Source of the DNA: Littorina saxatilis
Taxonomy: Eukaryota > Mollusca > Gastropoda > Littorinimorpha > Littorinidae
DNA: 64,000 nt
NCBI RefSeq assembly: GCF_037325665.1
Contig: NC_090247.1
Location: forward strand, 19,429,989-19,493,988
Reading direction: 5' to 3'
Shown here: one piece after another, positions 1-10,659 of the stretch
Layout of the letters: each line of letters opens with the position of its first letter
Position numbering within the stretch: position 1 is the first letter of the stretch
Position numbers and translations under genes: made by a program
Notes under the pieces: generated by a model
Seen by the model: the letters and a program-made list of their open reading frames with translations, nothing else
The model's database searches: none
What the model was told of the DNA's origin: nothing

Positions 1-56
1 GACCTTCCGCATAGGAGGCTGATATCTTTTCCACTAGGCCACTGCGTCCATCAGAA
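1..56 (-). repeat. Head fragment of tRNA-derived SINE (AAG-tail family)
   Basis: The stretch ending in the 'ccactgcgtcc' motif matches the tRNA-like head of the fuller copy at 28222-28604 (there 'ccactgcgcccgtc'). It is a diverged, cut-off copy in minus orientation. The following bases up to 391 lie in the TCP11L1-like intron after coding exon 3 and show nothing else I can name. Confidence 0.5.
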
Positions 57-391
57 AGGAATACATAGATCTTGTATCAACATGCAACAGTGTCAGACAG
101 GGAGACTACTGCGTCACCCTTCACAGCAGGCTCTGCAGTTGTCGGCCGTTGAGTGTTCTGTTTTTGATAGGGTCTTACTGCTGCGGTCTGCTTGTTTGTT
201 CTTTGGAACCTTTGTGTACCCATAACAGTTTTAGTAGCTCTAAAATTATCGATCCTGTTTGACTGGGCTCTGCCTCCAAAGGTGATTGTTGTGTTCCGAC
301 ACTCGGTTACAAGTGGATACATTTTTATTACTTGTTTATTTTTGTTGTTATTTCACACCCCCCCCAGCAACACCCAAAGAAAGGATCATAC

Positions 392-512
392 CTCCTTGAC
401 CTCCTCGATGAGCACCAGGGCGTGAGAGTAGTCTGGGGGATCCTGGGATAGCTTGGCCTCCAGCGCGTCCCAGAATGCCTTCTGCATCACCTCCTTCACC
501 TGCTTCTCGATG
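392..512 (-). CDS. TCP11L1: TCP11L1-like, coding exon 3 (gene continues left, outside window)
   Basis: The exon reads IEKQVKEVMQKAFWDALEAK and continues LSQDPPDYSHALVLIEEVKE, closely matching the human TCP11L1 stretch that starts KKRVKEIVHKAFWDCL (recalled from memory). It is bounded by a cag acceptor at 513-515 and a gtatga donor at 391. The first base completes a serine codon split with the previous exon, and the exon ends in phase 0. TCP11-family proteins are helical; TCP11 itself is linked to sperm signalling, and the function of TCP11L1 is poorly defined. The remaining roughly 350 residues must lie left of base 1. TCP11L2 or TCP11 are the alternatives; linkage to DEPDC7 favours TCP11L1. 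Confidence 0.85.
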
Positions 513-957
513 CTGTCGACAAACATGATCACACAATGTGTCACTGCACTGCAACATGATGTGGTGATGCTGTCTTGTACATTAATGGAAATAGTCTACA
601 CTTTCCTGTGGTGTGATGGCCTACATGTATCTTATCACCATGCCAACTGGAGTTACCTGTAATCATGAACAAAGCATACAACCACCTAGAGAATAATTAT
701 ACCCAGGGAAAACAACAACATTGTAACCAGGACTTGATTTCAAAGCTGACATAAATCTCTCCAGAACTTAAACCTGACGTTGGCAAAATGTCAAAAGCTT
801 GCAAGTTGTAAGTATTGTTTATTTCATAGTTATTACCAACCACAAACTACATTTTAATGTTTGCAAAAACCATCACAATAGTTTACCTCACAGATAATAT
901 GGCAATAAACTATGTTTAAAAAGTATGTATGTTCAAAGAGAACAATGTCAGTGTGAG

Positions 958-1133
958 GTCTGTTTACGGTAACCCGACCGACCCTATTTTTTTCGCGCGA
1001 CCCTAGACTTTCTTTTGGCATTTGGGAAAAAAAAAAAAAAACACGTAAAAATATGGTTTTTTGGAGAAAAAAAACGAAAAAAAACCCCAACCTACCGACC
1101 CTATTTTATTGGCCTATGTTACCGTAAACAGAC
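958..1133. mobile_element. Palindromic MITE, GTCTGTTTACGGTAAC family, copy 1
   Basis: The element has the terminal inverted repeat GTCTGTTTACGGTAAC at the left and its complement at the right, with long A- and T-runs inside and a flanking T-run ending in 'ggcc'. Related copies lie at 52331-52520, 54721-55056 and 59255-59520. It is in the intron between TCP11L1 coding exons 2 and 3. Confidence 0.7.
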
Positions 1134-1149
1134 CTTTTTTTTTTTTTTT

Positions 1150-1395
1150 GGCCTTATGCCCTCACAGTGAAGCCATTAGGGGCATGTTCCTGGGTGTTAC
1201 CCCGACCTCAGATGAGATACCCAGTTGTATGCGTGTTTAAGTGTAACCAGCCACCTGCAAGGTCTTAGTTTTACATGTCACTGTGGTGACACGAGGGTGG
1301 GACATGGATACCATCTCCGAGTCTGCACATGAAGTTGGCCCGTGTCCGTCCCGGCCTGGATTCGAACCACTGACCCTAGGATCATGTAGATCAAA
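1150..1395 (-). repeat. tRNA-derived SINE fragment
   Basis: Read on the minus strand it starts with a box B-like GGTTCGAATCC and continues into a unique SINE body (gagtctcggag-like, '...ccatgtcccaccctcg...'). No other copy of this family is in the window and no clear target duplication was found. The call rests on the B box and on resemblance to molluscan SINE bodies. Confidence 0.45.
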
Positions 1396-1407
1396 ATTAT
1401 CCCTCAC

Positions 1408-1540
1408 CTGTTTTTCTCTGGCTGTAACTTCTCAATCTGAAATTCACTGTTGACGGCAATCTCGTGGGCCAGGGACATGTTCTTCACGCCGTTCGCTGCG
1501 TCCATCAACTGCTCGAACGAGATGAACTTGGGCGGGGAAG
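1408..1540 (-). CDS. TCP11L1: TCP11L1-like, coding exon 2
   Basis: The exon encodes SPPKFISFEQLMDAANGVKN and then MSLAHEIAVNSEFQIEKLQP, matching the human TCP11L1 motif '[33 protein letters not shown]' region by region. The acceptor is ctgacag at 1541-1547 and the donor gtgaggg at 1401-1407. It enters in phase 1 and leaves in phase 2, in register with both neighbouring exons. Confidence 0.88.
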
Positions 1541-1737
1541 CTGTCAGAAAAAACACCATGGTGATCATCCTGCATGCAAGATTCATCAAAGACTTGAGAT
1601 AAGTTCATTATTTGTAGCATAAGTGTTTGTCTGTCTGCCTACCATTGGGTCGACATACCGTAAATGTAATGTTTTGTTAAAAATTAAACTTACCAATAAC
1701 CTACAATTCTTGTTTTTTGACCATGGTGATAATATAA

Positions 1738-1919
1738 GATGTTTGGTGGCTTGTTGACAGACCAGCTTTTTTGTTGGTCCAAGGGGACCATGTCGTCTTT
1801 TGTTTCATCTTTATCAACCAAGGCCAAAGGCCTTGGTTTGATAAATATGAGACAAAAGGCGATATGCTCCCCGAGGACCAACAACAAAATGCTGGTCTGA
1901 CAACAAGCCACCAAACATC
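1738..1919. mobile_element. Near-perfect foldback element (about 90-bp arms)
   Basis: The left arm begins gatgtttggtggcttgttg and the right arm ends caacaagccaccaaacatc. The inner parts also pair, and the dyad centre is 'ccaaggccaaaggccttgg' near 1825. It lies in TCP11L1 intron 2 (1541-3010), which otherwise shows only the (CA)n tract. It is best read as a MITE; it could form a long hairpin if transcribed. Confidence 0.7.
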
Positions 1920-2837
1920 GTTTTTGTCATCATTTTGGTTGTGCAACAAAATGCACAATAATCCACAGGGAGACGAATTTTTAGAATCCAACTCCGGGCC
2001 ACAAAGCATCGTCACAGTAGCACGAGATAACACATCAAACTTGTATGTGACGTCAAACGTAGCTTGTTGACGCTTTTCTTCCAGTGTGAAAATGTACAGA
2101 GCTGCGATCATACCTGTGAGTTCAGTAAGTGTTGAGCATATTTCTTTTCTTTTAAGTGTTTATGACTTTTCGTTGTGGATTTTGCGATTACAGAGATAAG
2201 TTGCAAATTGACCATGAGTCGCCGCGGTAATTATCAACATTGATTGGGTCTTTGAGAGTGAATGCTTACAATCGTTGTCCTCGGAAACACAAATCCAAAG
2301 CCGCGATGGTTCCACACATCAAACAATCAGCCTGATTGGCTTTTACTTTGACAATCCACGTTTCACCTGAAAGCTCAAACCCATTCACCACCTCGATTTA
2401 TTGCATGGGGAACATGAGATTTATTTCCCAGGTGTTTGTGAATGAAAACTCGTGAAAATGATGACAAGATTGCTTATCTGTCGACTGAACATTGGATTCC
2501 CTTCTCTGAGCCATATGACATCGGAGTCCCCCTAACACTTTTATTTAGTCGACTGGCCAAGATTTTTAAAACCACAAATGGATCCATACATAAATGTTAT
2601 TTGCATTTTTATTTTCATCCACCTTCCAAAATTACCATGAGTACAAACAGCAAAATGAAACTTTAAAAGAAAATAGAATAAAGATGAGTTACATGTACAA
2701 TGCATAAGGCATCGCAAAATGCTTCTTTCAAATCAATGTTTCAAAGATATGACCTGTACACATGAACATTTACTATAGCATTACTGTATTTGTAAAGTAA
2801 ATTCAAAATCCTCTTCTTCACCTAATCTTTCCTCTCT

Positions 2838-3004
2838 TTCACATACACACACACAGTGACAGACAGACAGACACACAGACACACACACACGCACACACAG
2901 TCACACACACACACTCACACACACACAGTGACTGTCACACACATACACACAGTCGCACACACACAGACACACACAAACCAACACACTCACACCAACACAC
3001 ACAA
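2838..3004. repeat. (CA)n-rich microsatellite
   Basis: Imperfect CA/ACAG repeats abut the splice donor of the first TCP11L1-like coding exon on its intron side. Open frames here of histidine/threonine type are repeat artefacts. Confidence 0.9.
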
Positions 3005-3010
3005 ACCTAC

Positions 3011-3179
3011 CAGCCACCATGAGATCCTGCATGGGTGTTGGGTTTGGACTGGGTGTCCGAGTGCGACGTTTCTTGCTCTCTGTTTCGCTCTGGGATCCGT
3101 TCTTTTCGTCATCTACCGCCATTTCTCCGTCGATGGAGTTGTTGAGACCCTCTGGGCCACTCTCTTTGTTGTCACCCAT
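3011..3179 (-). CDS. TCP11L1: TCP11L1-like, first coding exon (start codon)
   Basis: The start ATG at 3179 opens MGDNKESGPEGLNNSIDGEM, followed by an acidic, serine-rich stretch and a basic KKRRTRTPSPNP segment, ending in a gtaggt donor at 3005-3010 in phase 1. Upstream, an acceptor (tttaaag) lies at 3212, so this is not the first exon of the transcript and at least one untranslated exon must lie further right. The N-terminus is low in complexity, as in vertebrate TCP11L1, and has no recognisable domain. I chose the start because it is the first ATG after the acceptor. Confidence 0.8.
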
Positions 3180-3274
3180 CCTTTTGTGTATCTCTTGTGA
3201 CTGCTTCCACCTTTAAAACACATTATAAATGAACACGGAATAATAATAAATGGTGAATAGCAATTATACTACGG

Positions 3275-3465
3275 TACATGTTGAACCTCCCTTTCAATAC
3301 CTAAACAAAATCTGAGAAAATTAAGTCTTAAAGTTAAAAAGGAGGTAGTCTTAAAACGGGGGTAAATGTACAGAGGTTATGAACAAAAAGTCTGAGAAAA
3401 CAGGGTCTTAAGAGGGAGCAAGTCTTAAAGTTGAGAGTCCTAATAGAGGTTTCCAGTGTCTGGAG
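3275..3465. repeat. Degraded pogo-like MITE ('aaccc...taagacc' family)
   Basis: It shares the tracts 'gtcttaaa', 'aaatctgagaaaa' and 'gggtaaatgtacag' with the copies at 33606-33772, 35400-35472, 41812-41947 and 45297-46537, several of which have CAGTG(G/A)AACCCC ends beside TA. This copy is old. From 3470 to 4436 I see only AT-rich sequence with no further feature. Confidence 0.5.
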
Positions 3466-4441
3466 GGATGTGGTTCGGTGTTCGTTGGCCAATGTTGAAA
3501 CTTGTTTAAAATCACTGAAAACGTTATAATCATTTCAATCGAGTTGCCTATACTTTTTCAATGTGGAGAAAATTACATCAATGACCGCTAAAAACTTCAG
3601 ACAATTGCAGAAAATAAGTTTGCAGTCATTCTGCCAAAGAAAATAAATCCTTGTAACAACATCTCTGCACTAAAAAGTAAATATAACTGAAATCTAAGGA
3701 ACCAAAATCTGTCTCAATGTTTTTTGCCTTATTCATTTGTGAGCATGCTTGGTTCTGAGGGACTTCCAGAACTTTATGCAGAACACTCAATGCATCAACT
3801 TTTAACTTTGTTGTTAGATCAGTTTTCTTTGAAACAAAATCTTGGACATAACAATCTCTATTCACTCCATTAGCTCATAAGGCTATATGCCTGACTGTTC
3901 TGTGTTAGCCGACCTGACTTGTAAAACTCTTCCATAAAAATCTGTCTGCTGAACAGAAAAACAACATATCTTGCTATGTAACAAACTAACCTTAAGTTAA
4001 AAAAAAAAATGTTTACTTAAAAAAAAATTGACAAAACTAAACAAGTTACTGCCCCAATAACATAATTATTTAGATAACAAAAATAGATTTTTTTTTTATT
4101 AAAGTCAACCTCATATGCAGAAAACAGATGTTTCCCGTTCAGCGACAAAAAGTTATTACAAATAAAATGAATGCAAAAAGTATATTATCATATTATTTCT
4201 GTCAAAAGAAACCTCTTTGCCTATCACTGTGTCAGTGTCACCAATAAGATCATGACTCATCCTTCTCTTTCTTTTTACCTGTGTAAAACGTAAAAGATTT
4301 GTTTTTACAGCTTGCAGGCGTAAATGCAAAATGCGTAGTGGCTGTCAAACCCTCTTAATGTGGCAGTCACTGAGTCAGTGGGCAAAAAGCCAAACAAGGT
4401 CATGAGACACCAGTAATCTGTTTTTAAAGATCCCTCCTTTG

Positions 4442-5828
4442 CAGGGGTGTCGTTTGGGTCGGCCCTTCGGCCAATCGCCAATTTTGTTTTACTTTGGCCG
4501 AAACTTTCATGTCCCTATCGGCCAAATGTCCGAAGAGTATTCGCCTAAATAGGCCAAAGTTTGTCCAGTTTTTTGTATTGGTCAGGCTTTGATTGCTAAA
4601 ACTGCTGCCCATGTACTTAGTCAACTGACTGACGTTTATTTCCTTCGCGAATACCAAAAACGAAACATCAATGTTTTGAACGGAAGCCAGTGCCAAAAAA
4701 TATAGATGCCAGAGTGGTTTCCGTTGTACAAGGGAAACCACACTCTCAGCGTTTGCGTTCGCCGGTTCGTGATAGTTTATCAATCAGGCAGTGCTTTCGA
4801 TTTGGATTTGAACATCATGTCGCAACCAAAAAAGAATAAACTAAATTGGCCAAGGTTTGCTACCCTTCGCCAAGGTAAGTGATTCCGGACAAAATGACAG
4901 GAAAACCGCGAATGTGGACAGTGTCAGTGTCAGTGGTAGTAGTGTTGTCGAATCGATCGAAGCAGACGACATAGCAGACGATAGTCACCGCGAATCAAAA
5001 TCTGCTGAGCCAGAGAATGAAAAGCATCCTCCAAATCATGGTTTCCAAACAAAATGGCTCACCCTACACGTTTTATTTTTATTGGTGTTTTACCAGTCAT
5101 GTTTCCCAAGGCTTGTCAAGATTAGCACAAGATTGGAGGAGTTTTACTTTCAAGAAATTAAAGTTAAAGGTTTAAAAAAGTTTCAGAGAACTGGTGTCTG
5201 ATGTAGTTAAATCAGCAAAGCTGATTGTGTCAGTTGCAGTAAGCAACATATAATCCAGGGGCGGATTAGGGGGGTTGTTACGGGGGTTCCGGACCCCCCC
5301 ACCCCCCTGTAAAGCCGGGGGAAGAGTTAATTGTTTAATTTTATCTCCCACAATTCCGAGAGGAATGGGTCACATGAGATAGAACGCGGGAATACGTCAC
5401 TGATATGATGTCGGGAGCAGATATCAGCATAGACCTATATTAGACCAGTGAAGATAAATTGCCATTATTTAAATTTTAATACTAACGTTAAAAGAAATAA
5501 TGAGTGGCTGCTGACACCAGTTGATCATGTTTAAAATCAAGGATAAGCCACAAATTGTTTATAAAATAGCTAAAATTCTTCTGCTTCAGGGGACCCTGGA
5601 CCCCAGGTTGTACCCTCCCCCCTCTGGCTTAACTGTTCCGCCCCTGTAATCTGTGTTCCTAAGATAATGATTGTATGTATTGGTGTTCCCCTCTTGAGTC
5701 TTGTGCTTCAATGTTGCGGTGACTTTGTATGAGCCAAAATAATGGCCGAAAATTTTCCAAGATGTCCTAAAGCTTTCTGACAGTTTCGGCCAAATGTCCC
5801 AACATGAAAATGTCTAGCAACACCCCTG
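4442..5828. mobile_element. hAT-like DNA transposon remnant with 5-bp duplication
   Basis: The ends are CAGGGGTGT and ACACCCCTG, flanked by a direct duplication CTTTG (4437-4441 and 5829-5833). Subterminal sequence is also inverted (both ends carry 'ttggccgaaact'). Open stretches inside (4424-4783 minus, 4857-5201 plus) have no sure homology; the plus-strand one has a faint BED-finger-like HPPNHGFQTKW segment, as at the start of hAT transposases. A younger MITE sits inside it. Assignment to the hAT superfamily is inference from the end sequence. Confidence 0.6.
5256..5646. mobile_element. CAGGGGCGGA MITE, nested
   Basis: The ends are CAGGGGCGGATTA and CCGCCCCTG, with direct duplication TAATC on both sides. 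It carries a G-run near one end and C-runs near the other, as do its relatives at 9579-9813 and 19466-19807. It is inserted in the older hAT-like element. Confidence 0.75.
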
Positions 5829-6279
5829 CTTTGTTGCTGGTGCTCCCTACACAAAGCATACCAGTCTAGAAAGGTGCAAATACAACCGTACTGCCTGTAA
5901 ACAGAAGAGGGCGACACTATACGTTATCCGAGCGAAGCTGGAGGTATCCCACGAACGCTATACTGTAATCGACTTGAGAAATTTTCATACCGATAATACA
6001 TGATAAAGAAGGATTCTTTGTGCCCGGCTACGGGCTACAGTTGAAGATGGAAGTTCACCAAAAATTGGGATCATACTAACAAAAATACGGTGGGTGCAAT
6101 AGGCGCCCCCATTTTTTGAGCAAACGCCACCCAAGGCCGCTTTGGACGGGTAGAAATTCCGTAGTTTCCAAGTCTATGGATAAAGCTCGCCTAAGAAGAT
6201 TACGTCACGGTCGAAAGTCTTTGACGTCAATTAATGCATCATGACGTCATGCCTCCCTGCAGTCTTTTTCTCTCGAGCG

Positions 6280-6410
6280 GTGTGTGTGTGTGTGTTCATT
6301 TTGTGCACATGTGTTAGTGTTACTGTTTGTGTGTGTGTGTGTATGTGTGTGTGTGTGTATGTGTGTGCGCGTGCATGAGTCTGTACTCGTGTGTGTGTGT
6401 GTGTGTGTGT

Positions 6411-6443
<33 letters not shown>

Positions 6444-6540
6444 TGTGTGTGTGTGAATGTGTATGTGCATGAGTTTGTGTGTATGTTTGTGTGTGTGTAC
6501 GAGTGTGTATGTGTTTGTTTGTAAAGGTGTGTGTGTCCGT
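6280..6540. repeat. (GT)n / (GA)n microsatellite
   Basis: Mixed TG and GA dinucleotide runs. Long open frames in both directions here are dinucleotide artefacts. The stretch from 5834 to 6279 shows nothing that I recognise. Confidence 0.95.
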
Positions 6541-6556
6541 CTGTCTATGTGCGTAT

Positions 6557-6859
6557 TTGTTTGTTTGTTTGCTTAACGCCCAGCCGACCACGAAGGGCCA
6601 TATCAGGGCGGTGCTGCTTTGACATATAACGTGCGCCACACACAAGACACAAGTCGCAGCACAGGCTTCATGTCTCACCCAGTCACATTATTCTGACACC
6701 GGACCAACCAGTCCTAGCACTAACCCCATAATGCCAGACGCCAGGCGGAGCAGCCACTAGATTGCCAATTTTAAAGTCTTAGGTATGACCCGGCCGGGGT
6801 TCGAACCCACGACCTCCCGATCACGGGGCGGACACCTTACCACTAGGCCAACCGTGCCG
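6557..6859 (-). mobile_element. tRNA-derived SINE, (CAAA)n-tail family
   Basis: The minus strand begins CGGCACGGTTGGCCTAGTGG (A-box region), has box B GGGTTCGAACCCC, and ends with GCTTAACGCC-complement plus a (CAAA)n tail. Flanking 'tctatgtgcgtat' and 'tctatgtgcatat' form a target duplication. It matches the copy at 54287-54581 along its whole length. It splits a formerly continuous (GT)n tract. Confidence 0.9.
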
Positions 6860-6869
6860 GTCTATGTGC

Positions 6870-7291
6870 ATATGAGTGTGTGCTTTGTGTGTATGAGATT
6901 TGTGTGAGTCAATGTGTGTGTGTGTGTGTATCTGTGTGTGTGTGTGCGTGCATGCATGCGTGCGTATGTACATGTGTGTGGGTGTGTGTCTGTTTTTAAA
7001 AGAGAGAGAGAAAGAGAGAGAGGGAGAAAGAGTGGGTGGGTGGGTGTGTGTATGTGCGTAAGTGTATGTGTGTGTGTATGTGTGTTTGTTTGTAAAGGTG
7101 TGTATGTCCGTCTGTCTATATCATACATGTGCGTATGGGGGTGTGTTTTGTGTGTATGAAGTGTGTGTGAGAGAGTGAGTGAGTGAGTGTGTATGTGTGT
7201 AACTTGGGGGGTGTGTGTATGTGTGTGTGTTTGTGTGTGTGTATGTATGTGTGTGTGTGTGTGTGCGTGTGCGTGCGTGTGTGTGTGTGTG

Positions 7292-7381
<90 letters not shown>

Positions 7382-7396
7382 AGAGAGAGTAAGAGA
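6870..7396. repeat. (GT)n and (GA)n microsatellite, continuation
   Basis: Includes an uninterrupted GA run of about 85 bp near 7294-7378. All open frames here are repeat artefacts. Confidence 0.95.
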
Positions 7397-7867
7397 GCGG
7401 ATTGTCTTTCGCTGGGGTATGCAGTGCCTTGGCGTTGCACTTCTACTTAATTTGTATTTCTGACCAAAATATGACATTTTACACAGATCGAGACAGCCAG
7501 TGTTCCTCCGAGACTGCGCGAGCGGTCGAGGTGAACAATGACTGTCGAGATCTGGGTAGATAAACAAACTGTATGAACGATGATGCTTGATGTTGATTTG
7601 GGTAGATAAACATAATATCCAGAGCAAGGTTAAACTACTTTTACCATGAACTACAAGCCTTAAGGTAGCTTTAGTCAGATATAACCTGGACAATATTTAG
7701 AAAAGCATTCCAAACAAATCTGAAAGCAAACGTTATGCGTGAAAAACAGCTGATTGAATAGTCGTCTGCTTCTTCAGCACGACAGCAGATGGTAGCAAGG
7801 CCGTGACCTCGTTTGGTCGCGGAGAACGCTTTTCTTTTCTGACAAAACCAACTTGGTCCTTCCTTAC

Positions 7868-8050
7868 CTTTCAACGGCCAGTGATGTATTTTATGACGAG
7901 TGTTGGTGATATGTGAGCAAGCACGTGGCACCAGAGTCAACGATTACTCTAGAATGTCGCAGAAACCACCCGGAGCTAACAAAGGCTACGCCAGCTTTGT
8001 TTACGGAAATGACGTCGGACTGTGTAATTTACGGAGAGCGTGTTACTAAA
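7868..8050 (-). promoter_or_regulatory. Possible promoter and untranslated first exon of the TCP11L1-like gene
   Basis: On the minus strand a strong donor, GAAAG|GTAAGGAAGG, lies at 7867/7868. The sequence just upstream is locally CpG-richer, with a TGACGTC (CRE-like) motif near 8011. The TCP11L1-like coding exon 1 needs an upstream exon, and this is the best donor I see before the Polinton. Exon limits and promoter are inference; no transcript evidence is available. 7397-7860 shows nothing else. Confidence 0.3.
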
Positions 8051-8374
8051 TTTAGCCATGTTTCACGAAGCGTGGTCCTAATCGGCTAATGACTAATGGC
8101 ATGTGTTAGTTACTGGACGCTGTTGGTTTCCATGCGGTCGGTTGCCCACGGTTCGAGCCTGGGTCCGGGAAACCCTTTCTGTTGTTGTTTATCATATTTG
8201 TTTCCTTATTAAACTGTGTATTGGGCATTTTTATTGTTTGGTTGTGTCGTTTCACTGAAACGCAAATTTCACAACTTCAGTATAATGCAAATGACACAAA
8301 TGTATTTTATTTTGTTTATTTTGTTGTTGGTGTTTTTTTTAACATTCAGCCAAGTAATGTTTCCCGGGGTATGA

Positions 8375-8680
8375 GTGTGTGTGTGTGAGTGTGTGAGTGT
8401 GTGTGAATCATATCTCAAAAACTAGACTACTCAATGGACTCGGATCTTTGTGAAATTTGACATGGATATGATATTCTTGAGGGAATTTTCTTGTGCCGTT
8501 TTTCTCCGATTCAGTTTTCATAGGACAGTTTGATGACGTCATGTTTTCCCGTTTGCAAAAGTTGAGGCGGCACTGTCTCTGTCACAGTTTTTCACCAATT
8601 TGATTGGAATTTTTATTAGACAATCTTTGACCTGCGGATTTCGGCTTGGTACCAGTGAAATGTTTATTCAATATTTGTCC
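8375..8680 (+). repeat. Diverged fragment of the 'tttagtcaag' repeat family
   Basis: It shares 'tttgtgaaatttgacatg', 'gatgacgtcat' and 'aaaagttgaggcggcactgt' with the copies at 53019-53828 and 43217-44791, in plus orientation. It is clearly older than those. Confidence 0.6.
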
Positions 8681-8681
8681 C

Positions 8682-8866
8682 CCCCCCCCCCCCCCTGTTT
8701 TATAAAGAAAGAACCGGACGTATTTCACTCTGATCGGATGACTGAATGGTTAATCACGCCGGCCTCAGCGTTCTAGATTTTATTTTTTAAACAGGACATC
8801 CGCAAAGAGTACATGGAGGAAAATGGCCTTGCTGGAGTACAGATTCCCCCCCCCCCCCCCCCCCCT
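8682..8866. repeat. Two poly-C runs
   Basis: Runs of 15 or more C lie at about 8681-8695 and 8846-8866. The rest of 8867-9535 holds no gene or repeat that I can identify. Confidence 0.7.
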
Positions 8867-9578
8867 GGACTGACTCCACACACACACAGTCCCATTTAAA
8901 AGGGAACACCGTGGCTATACTGATTAACATACAACTTGAACAAAACAAACAACATTTCAAAGTAACTTGATAACTTCTTTTTTTTAAAGGATTCCCGGAC
9001 TCAGACTCGAACTTGACTAGCCGAAAGCTATGGAGGCCACACAGAAAGTAGTGATTACGTCAGTTAAGTCATATCTAGAACGTGCACACACGAGCTGTTG
9101 CCAACTTGTCTTTGTCTCACATTTGATCCTTGGTTGTTTTCTCTAAGTTGGATCATGTACTAATGTTTTGCACGGACACATATTCAGAAATCTAAATGCG
9201 ATATATATGAAAGGGTGACAGTTTTTCCACTATCACGTAGTTGGAAAACTGCCAGTTCCATAACATTGTCAGTGTGTGTTAATGTGCTGTTTGTTTTTGT
9301 GCATGGTTTGACCGAGTGAAATGTGCCCTCTCTTTGTGAATACAATTCAGCCCCCTCCCCCTCCCCTTCCCCTTTTTGTTAGACTTTTCCGACATTATTT
9401 TTGTGGACATTTTCAAATCAGTGGTTGTGAAAATACGTTCTCAATCTGAGACACTCCTCTTTTATGATCTAGCTTTCTCATCGGTCATGCTCATAAACTC
9501 TGTACATTTACCTCTGTTTTACGACTCCCTCTTGAGCATTTAGTCAAGATTTGACTGAATATGTTGCAGTCGACTGGG

Positions 9579-9813
9579 CAGGGCCGGACTAACGGGGGGG
9601 TTTTGGGGGTTGCGCAACCCCACCCCCCCCCCCCCTAGCCTAAACATGTACCTCACTTATTTAAAACATTTTTTATTATTGTTTATTTTATGCCGTTTCA
9701 TGCAAGGAGCGACCATTTTGCTATCTCAGAATATGACCTACCCATCAGCTTCAGGGGGCGAAGCCCCCTGACCCCCCCCCCCCCCCCCCATCTCTTAGCC
9801 TAGTCCGGCCCTG
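9579..9813. mobile_element. CAGGGCCGGA MITE
   Basis: Ends CAGGGCCGGACTAA and TTAGCC..TAGTCCGGCCCTG, with direct duplication CTGGG at 9574-9578 and 9814-9818. G-runs and C-runs lie just inside the ends. It sits close to a 'tttagtcaagatttgactgaa' remnant of another repeat at 9537-9560. Confidence 0.8.
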
Positions 9814-9849
9814 CTGGGAATCGAGAGGGAGGTGAGGGTATACCCGTGT

Positions 9850-9906
9850 TTTTCATTGTAATATATTCATTTTAATGGACAATAAAGTGTTGTTATTGTT
9901 ATTGTT
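9850..9906 (+). repeat. LINE 3' end fragment with (TTATTG)n tail
   Basis: 'ttttaatggacaataaagtg' followed by TTGTTATTG repeats is the same 3' end as at 39935-39985, where it follows a reverse-transcriptase gene. Only the tail is present. From 9907 to 10110 nothing else is evident. Confidence 0.6.
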
Positions 9907-10115
9907 TCAAGGCTCAGCTTCGCTGGTTTGTGCATCTTTGCATCCTTGCTGTTCCTCATTCATTTGAAGAAAATTTTGATCCCACTGTGAACAGGCAAAG
10001 TTGAACTTTGTTATTGTTCACAACTTGCTATTGCGTCGTCTGCTACCTTTCTTTGTTTACCGTTTCGGCTAGTAGGTTAGCTCCCCTGATTCACCAAGAC
10101 TGACCTCTTTACCCA

Positions 10116-10341
10116 AGAGAAAGGGAGAATGTACGTTCTGGCTCACCGATTCCGACAGACCCTAAATATTAACGCAAAATAGGCTTCTGGACTAAACTTT
10201 TACTAAAATGAAACATGCGACAAAATCAGAAAAATACTGCATAAATCCATACAAAAAAAAATACAGTAAAGTAAGGTTGTTTTGAACCAATGCCGGGTCT
10301 GTCGGAATCAGTAACCCAGAACGTACATTCTCCCTTTCTCT
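10116..10341 (+). repeat. Polinton left terminal inverted repeat
   Basis: It starts agagaaagggagaatgtacg and is the reverse complement of 25371-25595 apart from a 9- versus 8-base A-run. The unit is itself bounded by an imperfect inverted repeat of about 47 bp: its first and last segments both read agagaaagggagaatgtacg outward-in, then diverge slightly before 'ccgacagaccc'. Confidence 0.95.
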
Positions 10342-10659
10342 GATACAACGCTAAATTTAGTTTCCATTGAAATATTAATCCAATCTGCCCGTCGTAGCCT
10401 AGCCCAACACTACCGTATTGATCTGGTAAAAACAAACAGCCAGCCTGCAAGCTTGTCTTCTATACTGATTCCTCCAATGGCAAGACAAGATTAAATCATG
10501 TGATAGCAACAGTTACGTCACGTCCGCCCACCACTGTGTGTTGATAGTAACATAGCCTAGTGATTTTGTCATTTCATTCCGGAGTCGCCTACCGCGCAGT
10601 TGTGTTTTCTGTGAGAGAAGTGTATGTGTTTCAGTGAAAAAAGTGCTTAATTTAACAAG

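Noticed and set aside
77-322. 81-residue minus-strand frame next to TCP11L1 exon 3
   Set aside because: No splice sites in phase with exon 3 and no similarity to TCP11L1; treated as intron.
1701-2111. 136-residue minus-strand frame
   Set aside because: It runs across the near-perfect palindrome at 1738-1919, so its openness on both strands is structural.
6231-7693. Long open frames of Ser/Leu, His/Thr or Arg/Glu repeats, also at 44644-44904, 50849-51133 and 58643-58848
   Set aside because: They are translations of dinucleotide microsatellites and occur on both strands.
8110-8175. tRNA-like segment with ggttcgagcctggg
   Set aside because: No A box at the right distance and no cloverleaf.
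10116-10341. Terminal Polinton unit read as an independent MITE that happened to insert on both sides
   Set aside because: Two inverted, near-identical copies exactly bounding the gene block and flanked by one duplicated target fit a single element better.
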